In this document: one piece after another, positions 49,049 to 58,203 of the stretch
Numbering within the stretch: position 1 is the stretch's first letter
How the letters are laid out: each line of letters begins with the position of its first letter
Virus record (IMG/VR): IMGVR_UViG_3300049215_000182
Span: 1-60,034 of that record
Length of the DNA stretch: 60,034 nt
Reading direction: 5' to 3' (one strand)
Source: a virus
The notes under the pieces: model-generated
The model's database searches: none
What the model was told of the DNA's origin: nothing
Seen by the model: the letters and a program-made list of their open reading frames with translations, nothing else
Translations under genes and position numbers: made by a program

Positions 49049-49890
49049 AGTGGGAGCACCGACTTGTAGGGCTGCAAGATAGTCATAGCCCAAGGAGGGA
49101 TCCCATAGGCTGTCTCGAAGCTGCCGGACTCCATCGTTGCAAGATTGTGGGATTTCAGACCAGGGCGATTACGGCGCTGCATGGTCTCATTGATCATGTC
49201 TAGTATTGCTTGTTCTAGTGCAGCAGGCACATAGGAATAAGAAATACTGACTGCAGCGTTATCATCAGCCACATTGAACAAGTAGTTGCCGCAGGTAGTT
49301 GGGTCTATTGCATACTGACCTTGAGCTGGGTTGCTAGAGACTTGGGTCAGAGGGATGCCTGAAGAGGTGTAGGTTACCCCGTTGTCGTAATTCCAGATAC
49401 CATACTGTTGATTGGTCAAGGCACTTGCATTTGAGACGGTCTGTGATTCATTCAGGATGCCGTAGCCAGCAGTATAGGTGATGCTGACATTCTGCTTGCC
49501 ACGGTAGAACTGATAGCCAACAAGCTCTACCTGTTGAGGAGAGCCGGGAGGGATACCTGTCCAGTCTTCGTAGAAGTAGCCTGAGGTAGGGTTGTTGTTA
49601 GTCGTAGAGTAAGCTGCAGCAGAGATACTGTTGCCGTTCACCGAGACACTAGACACGCTTAATACGGGCCAATTCTCAAGGAATTGGTTCTGATTGTTCT
49701 GCCCATCCACAGTATCAGTGTAGGTACGCATAAGCAAGGATGAGCGTTCCAGGTAGCTTAGCACTTGAGAGGAAATACGCATCAGCAAAGAGGAGAGCAC
49801 AGCATCGCCTGCTGTCGAGCCGGTTTGCGACAACCAGGTCTTGACATTGGTCAGATTGCTAAGCAACTCAGGCTTGTAGCTGACAGTCAT
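49045..49890 (-). CDS. Head-tail connector/adaptor protein (281 aa)
   Basis: The N-terminus (LTNVKTWLSQTGSTAGDAVL; SRISSQ-like helix then LERSSLLMRTYTDTVDG) and C-terminus (ALEQAILDMINETMQRRNRP) match the helical layout of HK97 gp6/SPP1 gp15-like head completion adaptors. A central beta-rich insert of roughly 150 residues (YFYEDWTGIPPGSPQQVELV and onwards) makes it about twice as long as those families. Located between capsid and gp10-like genes, as expected. Confidence 0.75.
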   Translation of the reverse strand: MTVSYKPELLSNLTNVKTWLSQTGSTAGDAVLSSLLMRISSQVLSYLERSSLLMRTYTDTVDGQNNQNQFLENWPVLSVSSVSVNGNSISAAAYSTTNNNPTSGYFYEDWTGIPPGSPQQVELVGYQFYRGKQNVSITYTAGYGILNESQTVSNASALTNQQYGIWNYDNGVTYTSSGIPLTQVSSNPAQGQYAIDPTTCGNYLFNVADDNAAVSISYSYVPAALEQAILDMINETMQRRNRPGLKSHNLATMESGSFETAYGIPPWAMTILQPYKSVLPL

Positions 49891-49936
49891 GACTACACTA
49901 GCCTATCTCTCTGTGGTCTATGGTCTGGTCTGAGAT

Positions 49937-50050
49937 GGCAGTACGATACCACACCAATAATACCGTACTGCCACCCCATCCCCGACCGGTGAGCCGCTCT
50001 CCGGTCAGTACTCTAACCTGCAGTATTTAGGTCCCCCGACCTACAGGTTA
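49937..50050 (-). terminator. Three successive hairpins after the major capsid gene
   Basis: On the - strand transcript the order is TAACCTG/CAGGTTA (50044-50050 with 50014-50020, the stop codon lying in the stem), GACCGG/CCGGTC (50001-50006 with 49984-49989) and a 9-bp stem GGCAGTACG/CGTACTGCC (49964-49972 with 49937-49945). No strong T-run follows, so these are either weak terminators or stabilising 3' structures for an abundant capsid mRNA. The gap 49891-50047 holds no gene. Confidence 0.6.
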
Positions 50051-51604
50051 GATATTCGCGATGTTCGTAATCACCCCCATGGCAAAAGTGGCGTACACGG
50101 CTAGTACCTCTTCGCAGTACACACCATACTCCTTCTGGCGAGTACGCAGAGGCCAATCCACCCGATAGTAGTCGCGGCGGAGAAGCATCTCGGCGACGTT
50201 AGGGACTTCGTTGGATTGGTACCAGGCCGGAAGTTTGGAGCACCAGGCGATGATCGTGCCAGGTGGGACATCTGGGTGCAGCAAGATGGGGATCTTCACA
50301 CCGCCACCCATCGTGAACGGGTTGTAGTAGTACTCCACCACACCGCCAGCGACGATGCCGTAGGCCTGGCCGCCCGAGGCAGGAGTGTCATACCGGAGCA
50401 AGGGACCAGCGGTGTTGCTGAGCACCTTGTTGGTGATGTTCTTCTGCTCTTGGGAGTTCACGTAGATGACATCGGGGCCGATGTTGTACGTGTTCCACAT
50501 GGTCTGCAGCATCTGGTCGATCTCGTTGACCGAGCCGCGGCCGCTTGCAGTGAGGCCAGTACCCGTCGAGCCATTATTCGGCAAGATGCTGACATAGGCC
50601 TGAGCCGCTGTCGCATTGACGAAGAACGGAGCATTTGGGTTCAGAGCGCAGGTCAGTAGCCCGTCGAAAGCCAGTCCGGGATTGCGGCTGCAGTTGCCAG
50701 TGATAGCAGTTGCAGCTTGTGTGCCGGCAGTCAGAGGCAGTGAGAAGTTGGCTGCAGAGATGTTGGTGATCGCTTGCAGCGTCTCATTGCCGACGGTGCC
50801 TACGAACCAGGCATATGCCATGGCGCCCTGGATCGGCGGGACAGTAGCCGTGAGGATCTGCCCGAGGGTGACAGCTTGGGTGGTATTGGAACTCTTATTG
50901 CTGCTGCCACCGTAGAGCGTGAAGTTCTTGCCGTCGGCGCCTGTGATGACCTTGGTCGTAGCCACACCGTAGGTGAGCGACGAGTTCTTCCACCCCTCGA
51001 GAGTCAGTGCGACACAGTAGACGCTGTAGGTTGCGGAAGGCAGAGTCCCCGTGCTACCCGCAACGCTCAGCGTTGGAGCACTTGGAGGAGAGAGCGACAT
51101 GGATGCATTGCCGCCGAGGATACCGAGCTCCTCTTTGCGCATCATCTTCTGTAGGAGTCGGAATGTCACCATAGCATTCTCATCCTCGAGGCCCGTCGCA
51201 GCGGCCTCGGCTTCGAATGTCAGGTAGTCTTCCTCACCCAGTGTGATATAGGTCGCAGCCATGTCATTCGACTGGTAGCTCATCGTCCCAGAGCGCTGAC
51301 CTTCTGGCACCCAGCCCATGGCATCGTAGCCCGACCCCACGAGGGTCATGATCTGCTTCCAGTGAGCAGCATTACCAGGAGTCTTCTTCAGGTTCCTGGG
51401 AATGGCATTGCGCAGCGGCGTGATGATCGGGTAGAGCATCTTCGCCGGAGCAGCAAGGTCGTACCACGTAAGTCCCGTGGAGAGAGTCACCCCCTTCTGG
51501 AGCTGATTCCCGAAGCGGTCAGTAGGAGCCCCTAGGGATCCCTTCATCATGTCCATGGTCTGCTGGGTAAGAGACAAGCCAGCGACCGGGTCGTATCCAG
51601 GCAT
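50048..51604 (-). CDS. Major capsid protein with inserted Ig-like domain
   Basis: This 518-residue protein has the HK97-type layout: KMLYPIITPLRNAIPR, EDYLTFEAEAAATGLEDENA (spine helix region) and a C-terminal NVAEMLLRRDYYRVDWPLRT. Around residues 185-300 a separate beta-sandwich is inserted (PPSAPTLSVAGSTGTLPSAT; YSVYCVALTLEGWKNSSLTY; MAYAWFVGTVGNETLQAITN), like Ig/FN3-type surface domains on capsids. No N-terminal delta/scaffold part is seen; the scaffold is likely in the protease gene upstream. AGGAA precedes the ATG. Confidence 0.88.
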   Translation of the reverse strand: MPGYDPVAGLSLTQQTMDMMKGSLGAPTDRFGNQLQKGVTLSTGLTWYDLAAPAKMLYPIITPLRNAIPRNLKKTPGNAAHWKQIMTLVGSGYDAMGWVPEGQRSGTMSYQSNDMAATYITLGEEDYLTFEAEAAATGLEDENAMVTFRLLQKMMRKEELGILGGNASMSLSPPSAPTLSVAGSTGTLPSATYSVYCVALTLEGWKNSSLTYGVATTKVITGADGKNFTLYGGSSNKSSNTTQAVTLGQILTATVPPIQGAMAYAWFVGTVGNETLQAITNISAANFSLPLTAGTQAATAITGNCSRNPGLAFDGLLTCALNPNAPFFVNATAAQAYVSILPNNGSTGTGLTASGRGSVNEIDQMLQTMWNTYNIGPDVIYVNSQEQKNITNKVLSNTAGPLLRYDTPASGGQAYGIVAGGVVEYYYNPFTMGGGVKIPILLHPDVPPGTIIAWCSKLPAWYQSNEVPNVAEMLLRRDYYRVDWPLRTRQKEYGVYCEEVLAVYATFAMGVITNIANI

Positions 51605-51668
51605 TACATTATTCCTCGTTGTGATAGTCGTGAAGAAAGGGTAGACTGATCCGCGGCCTTGTTTGCCC

Positions 51669-53498
51669 TTACGGGACGTTCAGCGTTGGGTTAGCTAAGG
51701 CATATTTCATCATTGCCATTGCCCTGTGCTCAGGTGGGATGGCTGCAAGAGCCTTCTCAAGGTTCTCCTGGGGGTTGTCAGACGCTCTCTGCGTCTGACC
51801 ACCGGTAGCTTGGGCTGTGTCCTGAGCTTTGGATACAGCCTGATACTGAACCCCTTTGAAGGGTACAGGCTCAGCTGCAAGCTCCTCGACACGTTTGGCA
51901 AGCTTGGCAAGCTGATCACCGTACTGGGTGACTTTGTTTTCCAAGCCTGCATTCTTGACCAGCACTAGGCGTACAGCCTGAGGCAGGTCGCTGTTATCCG
52001 GACGCAAGTCTGCTTCGGTGAAAGTCAGGCCGAAGGTCTTGTTCAGCTGCTGGCTCTTCTCGAGGTTCTGCAAGGCATCCTTGTAGGCTTTCGTGAGCTT
52101 CTCGTCGACAGGCACACCGCAGTTGAGTGTACCCTTCAAGAGGGTCTCTGGCATGGCAGCTGCCATGATGATGATCGTATCAGAGGGTCCCTGTGCTTCA
52201 CCACCATCGCCCTGCACAGTTGCCAGAAGCTCTGATGTCTCCTCGGCTACTACGCTGCTCAGCAGATCGACCATCGCCGAGATGATGGCTGCCGCTTTTC
52301 CTGGATTGGCTGAGTTGTCGTTCTCGACGGCAGCCTCCGTAGCCATGCACTCGTAGCACCACTTCAGTTCGCAGAGCAGACTCGCAATACGACTGATGTC
52401 GTACATGCCCTTGTTGAGGGCATCCTGCTTCTGTTCCTTCGAGGCATCCTTAGACAGACCTGCTAGGTGAGCCTTGCCGTAGACAGGTGCCTTAGGCTTC
52501 TCAGGTACCTGAGTAGTCGGACTAGAAGGCACCGCCGTCGACGAGGTCTGTTGGACTCCGGGCTCCGTTCCAGAAGAGGCATTGAGATCCTTGTTGAGCA
52601 GAGAGTTGAGCTTCTGCAGAGCTTCATCGGCGCCTGACGTGATGCCCGCGACAGCTGCATTCATCTCCAGAGTAGCATTGTGTGCTTCACACAGCTCCCG
52701 CTTCTCGAAGTAAGTGCCGTCTGTTGCCTTGTACACCACCAGAGGCTCCGTAACGGGCTTCGGGGTGCTAATTGCGCCGGTGGTAGCGGCTGCCTCTAGT
52801 GCTGCGATCCGCTTCTTGAGCTCATCAACGAGCTCTGCATCCGTCTTTGGAGGCGTCTGAGAGCCAGCGCCCGTATCAGCTGGGGTACTTGTTGATGCCG
52901 CCTTATCGAGGAGACTTGGAGGCGTGACAGGAGGAGTGAGTTCAGGTAGGACTGAGTAGTCGATCGCGATACCGTCGGCGACGACGGACTTGAAGAGCCG
53001 CTGCTCCGGAGGTGCTGCTGAGGTGTTGTCCTTGACATACTCAAAGGTAGCTCCTTTGGCACAAGGGAGATCGACCAGAGAGATCTCCGTCGGCGTAGCT
53101 GTGTACCGCACCTTGGTAGGATCAGATGGGTCTTGCCAGCGCTTGGAGTAGATCCCACCAACAGAGAAGCCTGTGTAGACGCCTGCCTCCACCTTCTCCC
53201 ACTCATCATTGTCGATGATACGGGTCATGGCTTTCATGACTCGGGCGTTGTCATCGAACTCGATGGGCTGGGTGATCACTCCAGCTCCGATAGGCTTGTG
53301 CATCGCGCGCACATTGCCGTAGCTCTTACCGCCTGAGGACTTGTAGACCTCATTGGACCAGTGCTCGAAGTTGGGCTTCGAGGTCTGGTAGTCCATGATC
53401 TCATTGCTGCGATCAACGGCTTCCTCAGTGAAGGTCCCATACACGATGCGCTGAGCAGCATCTACCTTCGTTATGGGGATGTAAATCCTAGCAGACAT
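51669..53498 (-). CDS. Prohead protease fused to scaffold-like region (609 aa)
   Basis: Residues 1-150 match the XkdF-like/prohead protease family: AQRIVYGTFTEEAVDRSNEI, KSYGNVRAMHKPIGAGVIT, EKVEAGVYTGFSVGG, EISLVDLPCAK. From about 180 on the chain is low-complexity with long helices (ELVDELKKRIAALEAAATTG; DQLAKLAKRVEELAAEPVPF), as in internal scaffolds. This unit would shape and then mature the prohead. GGAGGAG precedes the ATG. Confidence 0.8.
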   Translation of the reverse strand: MSARIYIPITKVDAAQRIVYGTFTEEAVDRSNEIMDYQTSKPNFEHWSNEVYKSSGGKSYGNVRAMHKPIGAGVITQPIEFDDNARVMKAMTRIIDNDEWEKVEAGVYTGFSVGGIYSKRWQDPSDPTKVRYTATPTEISLVDLPCAKGATFEYVKDNTSAAPPEQRLFKSVVADGIAIDYSVLPELTPPVTPPSLLDKAASTSTPADTGAGSQTPPKTDAELVDELKKRIAALEAAATTGAISTPKPVTEPLVVYKATDGTYFEKRELCEAHNATLEMNAAVAGITSGADEALQKLNSLLNKDLNASSGTEPGVQQTSSTAVPSSPTTQVPEKPKAPVYGKAHLAGLSKDASKEQKQDALNKGMYDISRIASLLCELKWCYECMATEAAVENDNSANPGKAAAIISAMVDLLSSVVAEETSELLATVQGDGGEAQGPSDTIIIMAAAMPETLLKGTLNCGVPVDEKLTKAYKDALQNLEKSQQLNKTFGLTFTEADLRPDNSDLPQAVRLVLVKNAGLENKVTQYGDQLAKLAKRVEELAAEPVPFKGVQYQAVSKAQDTAQATGGQTQRASDNPQENLEKALAAIPPEHRAMAMMKYALANPTLNVP

Positions 53499-53540
53499 AG
53501 ATGCGCTCCTCCCGTGTTACCGTACCATCTCGTGGCTCTG

Positions 53541-54194
53541 TTAGTCGAGAGGCTGGATGCTGGCGTAGTCGAGAGTGGTGTCGCTCGCCGTGGTAGCCGA
53601 ATTCAACGTGAACGCGACGAGGATAGGCGACGTCTCCGTTAGTGTTAGAGCCTGAGGGACGCCCATACCGCCGTGCGTGGCACCGATGATGACTGCTGTC
53701 TCGAAGCCGACCTGCGTGTTGGCGCCGAGGATACCGATCTTGGTGATCTGGGCGTTCAACTGGAAGCCAACTTGGCCTGTAGTGCTGTAGGCGCCGGTGG
53801 TTGCGAGAGTCGTGCCACCCGTACCCACAGTAGAGCCGATGACGGCAGTTGCAGGACCGACGATGATCTTCGCGGTCTTGGTATTGGTGTTGTTCGCGAA
53901 GGTACCGATCATCGTCAGGTCGACGCCGACGCCATCTCGGGTGAAGAAATTTGCTGGCAAGGTACCGACAGCCATGACGACGTCAGAAGCTGTCGAAGCA
54001 GGGTGAGCAGTCTCACTGTCAAACTGGAAGTCAGGGACCTGCATAGCGAAGTCACACCCGGCGTTCAGGAGATCTGCGATGTCCCACTGCTGGATAGTAG
54101 CGTAGATCATGGAGTTGCCGTCAGCGGTGTAGGTAGTGCCCTGACGTGTAGTGATCGAGACGTAAGGTCCGGGAGCCAACATCTGGATAGCCAT
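53541..54194 (-). CDS. Hypothetical virion protein, beta-rich (217 aa)
   Basis: It begins MAIQMLAPGPYVSITTRQG and QQWDIADLLNAGCDFAMQVP, typical of small structural proteins encoded near the capsid gene, and ends with many Thr/Gly/Val strands (QVGFQLNAQITKIGILGA). No named family. A head decoration or head-fiber role is inferred from place and composition. AGGAGAA precedes the ATG. Confidence 0.65.
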   Translation of the reverse strand: MAIQMLAPGPYVSITTRQGTTYTADGNSMIYATIQQWDIADLLNAGCDFAMQVPDFQFDSETAHPASTASDVVMAVGTLPANFFTRDGVGVDLTMIGTFANNTNTKTAKIIVGPATAVIGSTVGTGGTTLATTGAYSTTGQVGFQLNAQITKIGILGANTQVGFETAVIIGATHGGMGVPQALTLTETSPILVAFTLNSATTASDTTLDYASIQPLD

Positions 54195-54239
54195 GGTATT
54201 CTCCTATGGGTGGGAAGTGAGCGTGAGTGGGTTAGTGGG

Positions 54240-55967
54240 TTAGTTGTCGAGGTTAGCTACGTTCACCCCACCGGAGTCTCCGGTAGGTGTACCGTGGATA
54301 GCATTAGCAGCAGGGCTTCCTCCAGAAGCCATAGCAGCTACAGCATTAGCACCAGTCAAAGCCCCCAGAGGTACATAGCCAGCAGTCGTAGCAAGCATTG
54401 GTGTCTCTGCGACGCCTCCTAGAGGTTTACGTCCACGATCGCCACGTACCTCATCAATCGCGTAGATGCCTGCTTTCACGTAGCCAGTATCGATCTCCAT
54501 CTGGGCTTTTGGATCTTGTTCTCTATCCTCGAGAAAGACGAACTCGTAGCCAGGTTCCTTCAAGTCAAATCGGATGATCTGGTCGATGGTGGATTTCCAC
54601 CAACGCTGTAGTGGGAGCTTACCCTCTTCCAGTGCACGTGCACGTCCTGATCCGCCCGCTGCTTTCGACCCTTTGCTAATAAAGGGTTCTGGGTCAACGT
54701 CGAATACAAAGCATATTACACGTGCAAGCCATTCGTCGTATTCATCTTTCAGCGGTGGTTCTTTGGTCTCGACGTATTTGAATTCTCCGGGCATGAACCG
54801 TGTCTTACGACGGTTTGCTAGGTTGCCCTCCATCAGACCATCAAACCACTGCTGGAAATCCTTGATGTTGCTGAGGTTCCAACTCGCAGGGAGACCTACG
54901 AAGGCATCTGGGTTGGAACCACTCAGGTAGTATTCTAACTGAAACACCGCGCGGCGAATGGCCGTGTTGGCCGTAAGTACCACCTGCTCCACAGGGCTGA
55001 CGCCATATAGCCTGTTGGTTTTGACGTTACGCGGAAGGTATAGTAGCTCTGAAGCAGTATAGTCTGCAGCAGGAATTCCATGAAGGATTTGCTGGAATGC
55101 CGGATCGCCTGGAAGCGTTGGACGACGTCCGTTAGCGTCGATGAGTGGGAAGATGGTTGCGCCATCGATGAACTCCAATGAGTAGAGTTGTCCGCCACGC
55201 GTAGGCCGCTTCCAGATAGTCGCTGCATCACAGACAAACATATCCTCGTTGATTGCCCGTGTCCACTGATCCCAGGTATGCACCTTATCCGGATACGTGA
55301 AGAAATCCGTGAGCCTGGATACAACAGCTGCTTGATCCTTCGTCATGCGAAGGGAGTTGAGCTGTTTCCGTGTTACAGAAGGTGATGGATTCCCCGAATT
55401 GACAGAAGAACCAGTAACCAGCTTACCGCGGCTACTGCCACCAATATGCGGGCCTCCTTTACCGTTACCCGTCGCCGAGCCTGCAGCTCCTGTGTTTGCC
55501 TTGCTAAGGCCGCTACTGTCTTGCGGGTCATCGAATCCTTCTCCTATACTGCTTCCCTGTGAGTCTCCGATATCAGCATCAGCGTCGTCCTGTGTCGTTG
55601 CCAGCCTTGGACGGATAACCCAATCCATGGCAGCTATCTGATCACACCGCGCCTCAATTACACCGCGAAGTACTTCACAGTTGTAGCTTAGCGCTCGGAG
55701 ATCTGCAAACTGGACAGCTGCGTCTCCGCGCGGAGTATAGTTGAGGTTTCTGCCAACTTGGTAGTCGTATCTGCGCCCTTTTACTCCTGATTCTATATCC
55801 TGAGGCGCAAAAGGCGCCAAAGGCTGCATAGGCCCGAACCAAGTTGCGTTGGTTACGCCTGTGATAGCATAACGTACAGCTTGGCTAGTCCGCGTTACCC
55901 AGTTGGGTATCACGGGAGTTACCTTACCTCCGAAGCCTGTAGGGAGTGTTGGCATGTATTCTATCAA
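54240..55967 (-). CDS. Portal protein
   Basis: This 575-residue protein has the order YNCEVLRGVIEARCDQIAAM (wing helix), WTRAINEDMFVCDAATIWKR, LYSLEFIDGATIFPLID, LYLPRNVKTNRLYGVSPVEQ and RWWKSTIDQIIRFDLKEPGY, which matches the phage portal family. It would form the dodecamer at the packaging vertex. The start at TTG 55967 overlaps the preceding stop; ATG 55955 (MPTLPTGFG) is an alternative. The C-terminus is Gly/Ala/Asn-rich. Confidence 0.88.
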   Translation of the reverse strand: MIEYMPTLPTGFGGKVTPVIPNWVTRTSQAVRYAITGVTNATWFGPMQPLAPFAPQDIESGVKGRRYDYQVGRNLNYTPRGDAAVQFADLRALSYNCEVLRGVIEARCDQIAAMDWVIRPRLATTQDDADADIGDSQGSSIGEGFDDPQDSSGLSKANTGAAGSATGNGKGGPHIGGSSRGKLVTGSSVNSGNPSPSVTRKQLNSLRMTKDQAAVVSRLTDFFTYPDKVHTWDQWTRAINEDMFVCDAATIWKRPTRGGQLYSLEFIDGATIFPLIDANGRRPTLPGDPAFQQILHGIPAADYTASELLYLPRNVKTNRLYGVSPVEQVVLTANTAIRRAVFQLEYYLSGSNPDAFVGLPASWNLSNIKDFQQWFDGLMEGNLANRRKTRFMPGEFKYVETKEPPLKDEYDEWLARVICFVFDVDPEPFISKGSKAAGGSGRARALEEGKLPLQRWWKSTIDQIIRFDLKEPGYEFVFLEDREQDPKAQMEIDTGYVKAGIYAIDEVRGDRGRKPLGGVAETPMLATTAGYVPLGALTGANAVAAMASGGSPAANAIHGTPTGDSGGVNVANLDN

Positions 55968-56197
55968 TCCACCTGAGCTAAATCGATGACAAGGTCATCA
56001 TCTAGCTCTGTCATAGCCCTATTTGGGAGCGCTTCTGCACATTCCAATGCCTCATAGAAGTCCTGAGCCTCAGAAAGTGTGACTTCCCTATCATACATCA
56101 CGGCCTTTCGGACAACATTCCATGCCTTGATAGCATGTGGATTGCCTTTTATGGCCCGGTCAACAGCGCTCACGAGGTGTTCCGGCATGATACTCAT
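55964..56197 (-). CDS. Hypothetical protein between terminase and portal (77 aa)
   Basis: ATG 56197 overlaps the terminase stop (TGATG); GTG 56200 is also possible. A helical, acidic protein (VDRAIKGNPHAIKAWNVVRK; LSEAQDFYEALECAEALPNR; ELDDDLVIDLAQVD). No family is recognised. Its tight overlaps on both sides suggest translation with the packaging genes. Confidence 0.65.
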   Translation of the reverse strand: MSIMPEHLVSAVDRAIKGNPHAIKAWNVVRKAVMYDREVTLSEAQDFYEALECAEALPNRAMTELDDDLVIDLAQVD

Positions 56198-58203
56198 CAC
56201 TGATTTGCCTGCATGAAGGCGCTAACCTGTGATTTTGCCTTGGCATTTTGGCTGAATTTTAGTGTTCCTTGCTCTGCTGCCAGCTTAACCTGCTCGCGGT
56301 AGTACGAAATGAAGCCATGACCGATGATATTTGGCTGTGCAAACGCATTGATCAAGGCCTCAGCACGGTCAGGTGAGCGCATAATGCGCTTCTTGATGAG
56401 CTTTTTATCCTCAAGAATGATGCCTCGAACAGTCAAAGACCACCTTGGTGCAGCTAAATCAGCCGCCAACTCAGCATCTGGAGGCAAAGCGATGTTCAAA
56501 CCGAGGTCAGGATCGAGTGCTTCGCGGAATAACCACCACCATTCTGCACGTTTGTTGGCAAAACCTATGGTACCTGAGCGGTCAGTCGCATGTGAGGACT
56601 CGCTACCGTTCATGGCAACGACGTTCATGCCCTCAAGACGGCCAGCATCTACCGGTGACGACCCCGCCCCAACAACATCAATCTTACAACGCCATTCCTC
56701 ATACCCCAGTTCTTTGAGGATGTTGATGACTGCTTGTCCGGTAGGTGTGCGGATTCCGGGGACGGCTTTGAGGGGTGCGAACCATGATCCGATCCTTTCG
56801 CTGACGACAGTCTTATCACGACCGCCCCGAGCAACATCGACACCCACATCCCGAGCACCAGGTAGATCAATTGACCGTCCCTCCACCATTTCGGCAGCAT
56901 TGCTGTTGACTTTTTGCTGCCTCTGTGTCAGGAACTCACTCAGGTCAACACCTACCTTTTGGGGTATATTATTGAGCAATGCATCACGCTCATTAGCTGA
57001 GCGCAGCTCGTCGCTATCACCACGTGCATTCCCGATAACGGGGGTTCGACGTAGCCCAGGCGAAGCCTGGCTCGCGCGCGATTGTTCAATGCTGAACAGA
57101 TTGACGGCATCAATTGTAGTGTCGTCAAGTGCTTTCTCATGGTCAGCAATCTGCGTACCAGCAGCACGATGACGCGCATGGAGCTTGTGCAGGTACTCCT
57201 CGTAGCTAGGAGCCCAACGAGCCTGTGCTTCGGTGATCCAACCACTTGGGATCACTTGCCACTCATCATCCTCCTGGAGGACTCCAAAATTGCCTCCGAG
57301 CATCCTTGAGCGGAGCGGTTCCGGCAATGCCTGCAAGACCGACAAGTAACCACTCTGGATCAGGAACGTGTTGTCCTGAACCTTAGCACGGATAAATGTA
57401 CGGGATGTAGGTTGGACCCACTGAGGGACGCCGTCAAGGGTCAACCAGACAGGTGTATTGTCTGGGACCTCTCGGTCGTTGCCTACTTCATCAGTTACAA
57501 ACCAGCGGAGCTCACCTGGTTCGGCAGGATTCTGGTGCTCACTGTCTAGCCAGGGGGCCCAATACCTGATGACCCACTGACCCTCTGCATTGACAGGGGG
57601 GTTGCCAGCAGCAATTACCCTAGTCCGCTGAGGGAGGCCTGTGTTGGGATCACGGCGAGTGGTGCGGTTCCAGCCCTTGAGGAACCTAAATTGTGCTTCG
57701 GTGAAATGGGTGACCTCATCAAAGGCTTTAAGGTCATGTGGGCGACCTTGGTACTTTTGTTCATCCCCATCAAATTGGCAAGCACCGAGCTCGACAGATT
57801 TGCCTAGGTAAGGCGGCTGATGAAAGCGCCAGACATAGTCACTGCCGTTGTACTTGGCAAAGCCGTTGTAGATCTCCGCACAACGTTTGCGGATCCCTTT
57901 GAGCTGGGCGAACTCACGGCGGAAGATAATGCTGTCATGGTGGTTCATCATCGCGGTACCGATCAGGAGATCGGTTTTCCCGCCACCTGCAGCACCGCCA
58001 TAGAAGGTCTCGTCGGCCTGGCTCTCAATAGCCATCGTCTGTGGGCCAGGCAGAGGCATCCACGGTGGGATGAAGATGTCACTCAGGAGATACTCAAGCT
58101 CATCCAGTTCAGACTCTGTCATGAACGGGATAAGCTCTTCTACGCTTACCTCACTGTTAGTGCCGTCTGTGTGTGTTCCGTATGGCCCTCCGAAGAGTTG
58201 CAA
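56197..58203 (-). CDS. Large terminase subunit (TerL)
   Basis: This 668-residue packaging motor has the ATPase motifs GGAAGGGKT (Walker A, 69-77) and KAFDEVTHF (Walker B, 159-167), a C-motif region (RVIAAGNPP), and an RNase H-like nuclease part with GVDVARGGRDKT (about 450-462) and KIDVVGAGSS. It cuts and translocates concatemer DNA. The start codon at 58203 is TTG next to the previous stop; ATG 58122 (MTESELDEL) is an alternative. An insertion of about 100 residues separates the ATPase and nuclease parts. Confidence 0.92.
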   Translation of the reverse strand: MQLFGGPYGTHTDGTNSEVSVEELIPFMTESELDELEYLLSDIFIPPWMPLPGPQTMAIESQADETFYGGAAGGGKTDLLIGTAMMNHHDSIIFRREFAQLKGIRKRCAEIYNGFAKYNGSDYVWRFHQPPYLGKSVELGACQFDGDEQKYQGRPHDLKAFDEVTHFTEAQFRFLKGWNRTTRRDPNTGLPQRTRVIAAGNPPVNAEGQWVIRYWAPWLDSEHQNPAEPGELRWFVTDEVGNDREVPDNTPVWLTLDGVPQWVQPTSRTFIRAKVQDNTFLIQSGYLSVLQALPEPLRSRMLGGNFGVLQEDDEWQVIPSGWITEAQARWAPSYEEYLHKLHARHRAAGTQIADHEKALDDTTIDAVNLFSIEQSRASQASPGLRRTPVIGNARGDSDELRSANERDALLNNIPQKVGVDLSEFLTQRQQKVNSNAAEMVEGRSIDLPGARDVGVDVARGGRDKTVVSERIGSWFAPLKAVPGIRTPTGQAVINILKELGYEEWRCKIDVVGAGSSPVDAGRLEGMNVVAMNGSESSHATDRSGTIGFANKRAEWWWLFREALDPDLGLNIALPPDAELAADLAAPRWSLTVRGIILEDKKLIKKRIMRSPDRAEALINAFAQPNIIGHGFISYYREQVKLAAEQGTLKFSQNAKAKSQVSAFMQANQ

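Noticed and set aside
56324-57172. 282-codon + strand frame inside the terminase gene
   Set aside because: Shadow of the highly conserved terminase frame; Ser/Arg/Pro-rich and without a ribosome site.
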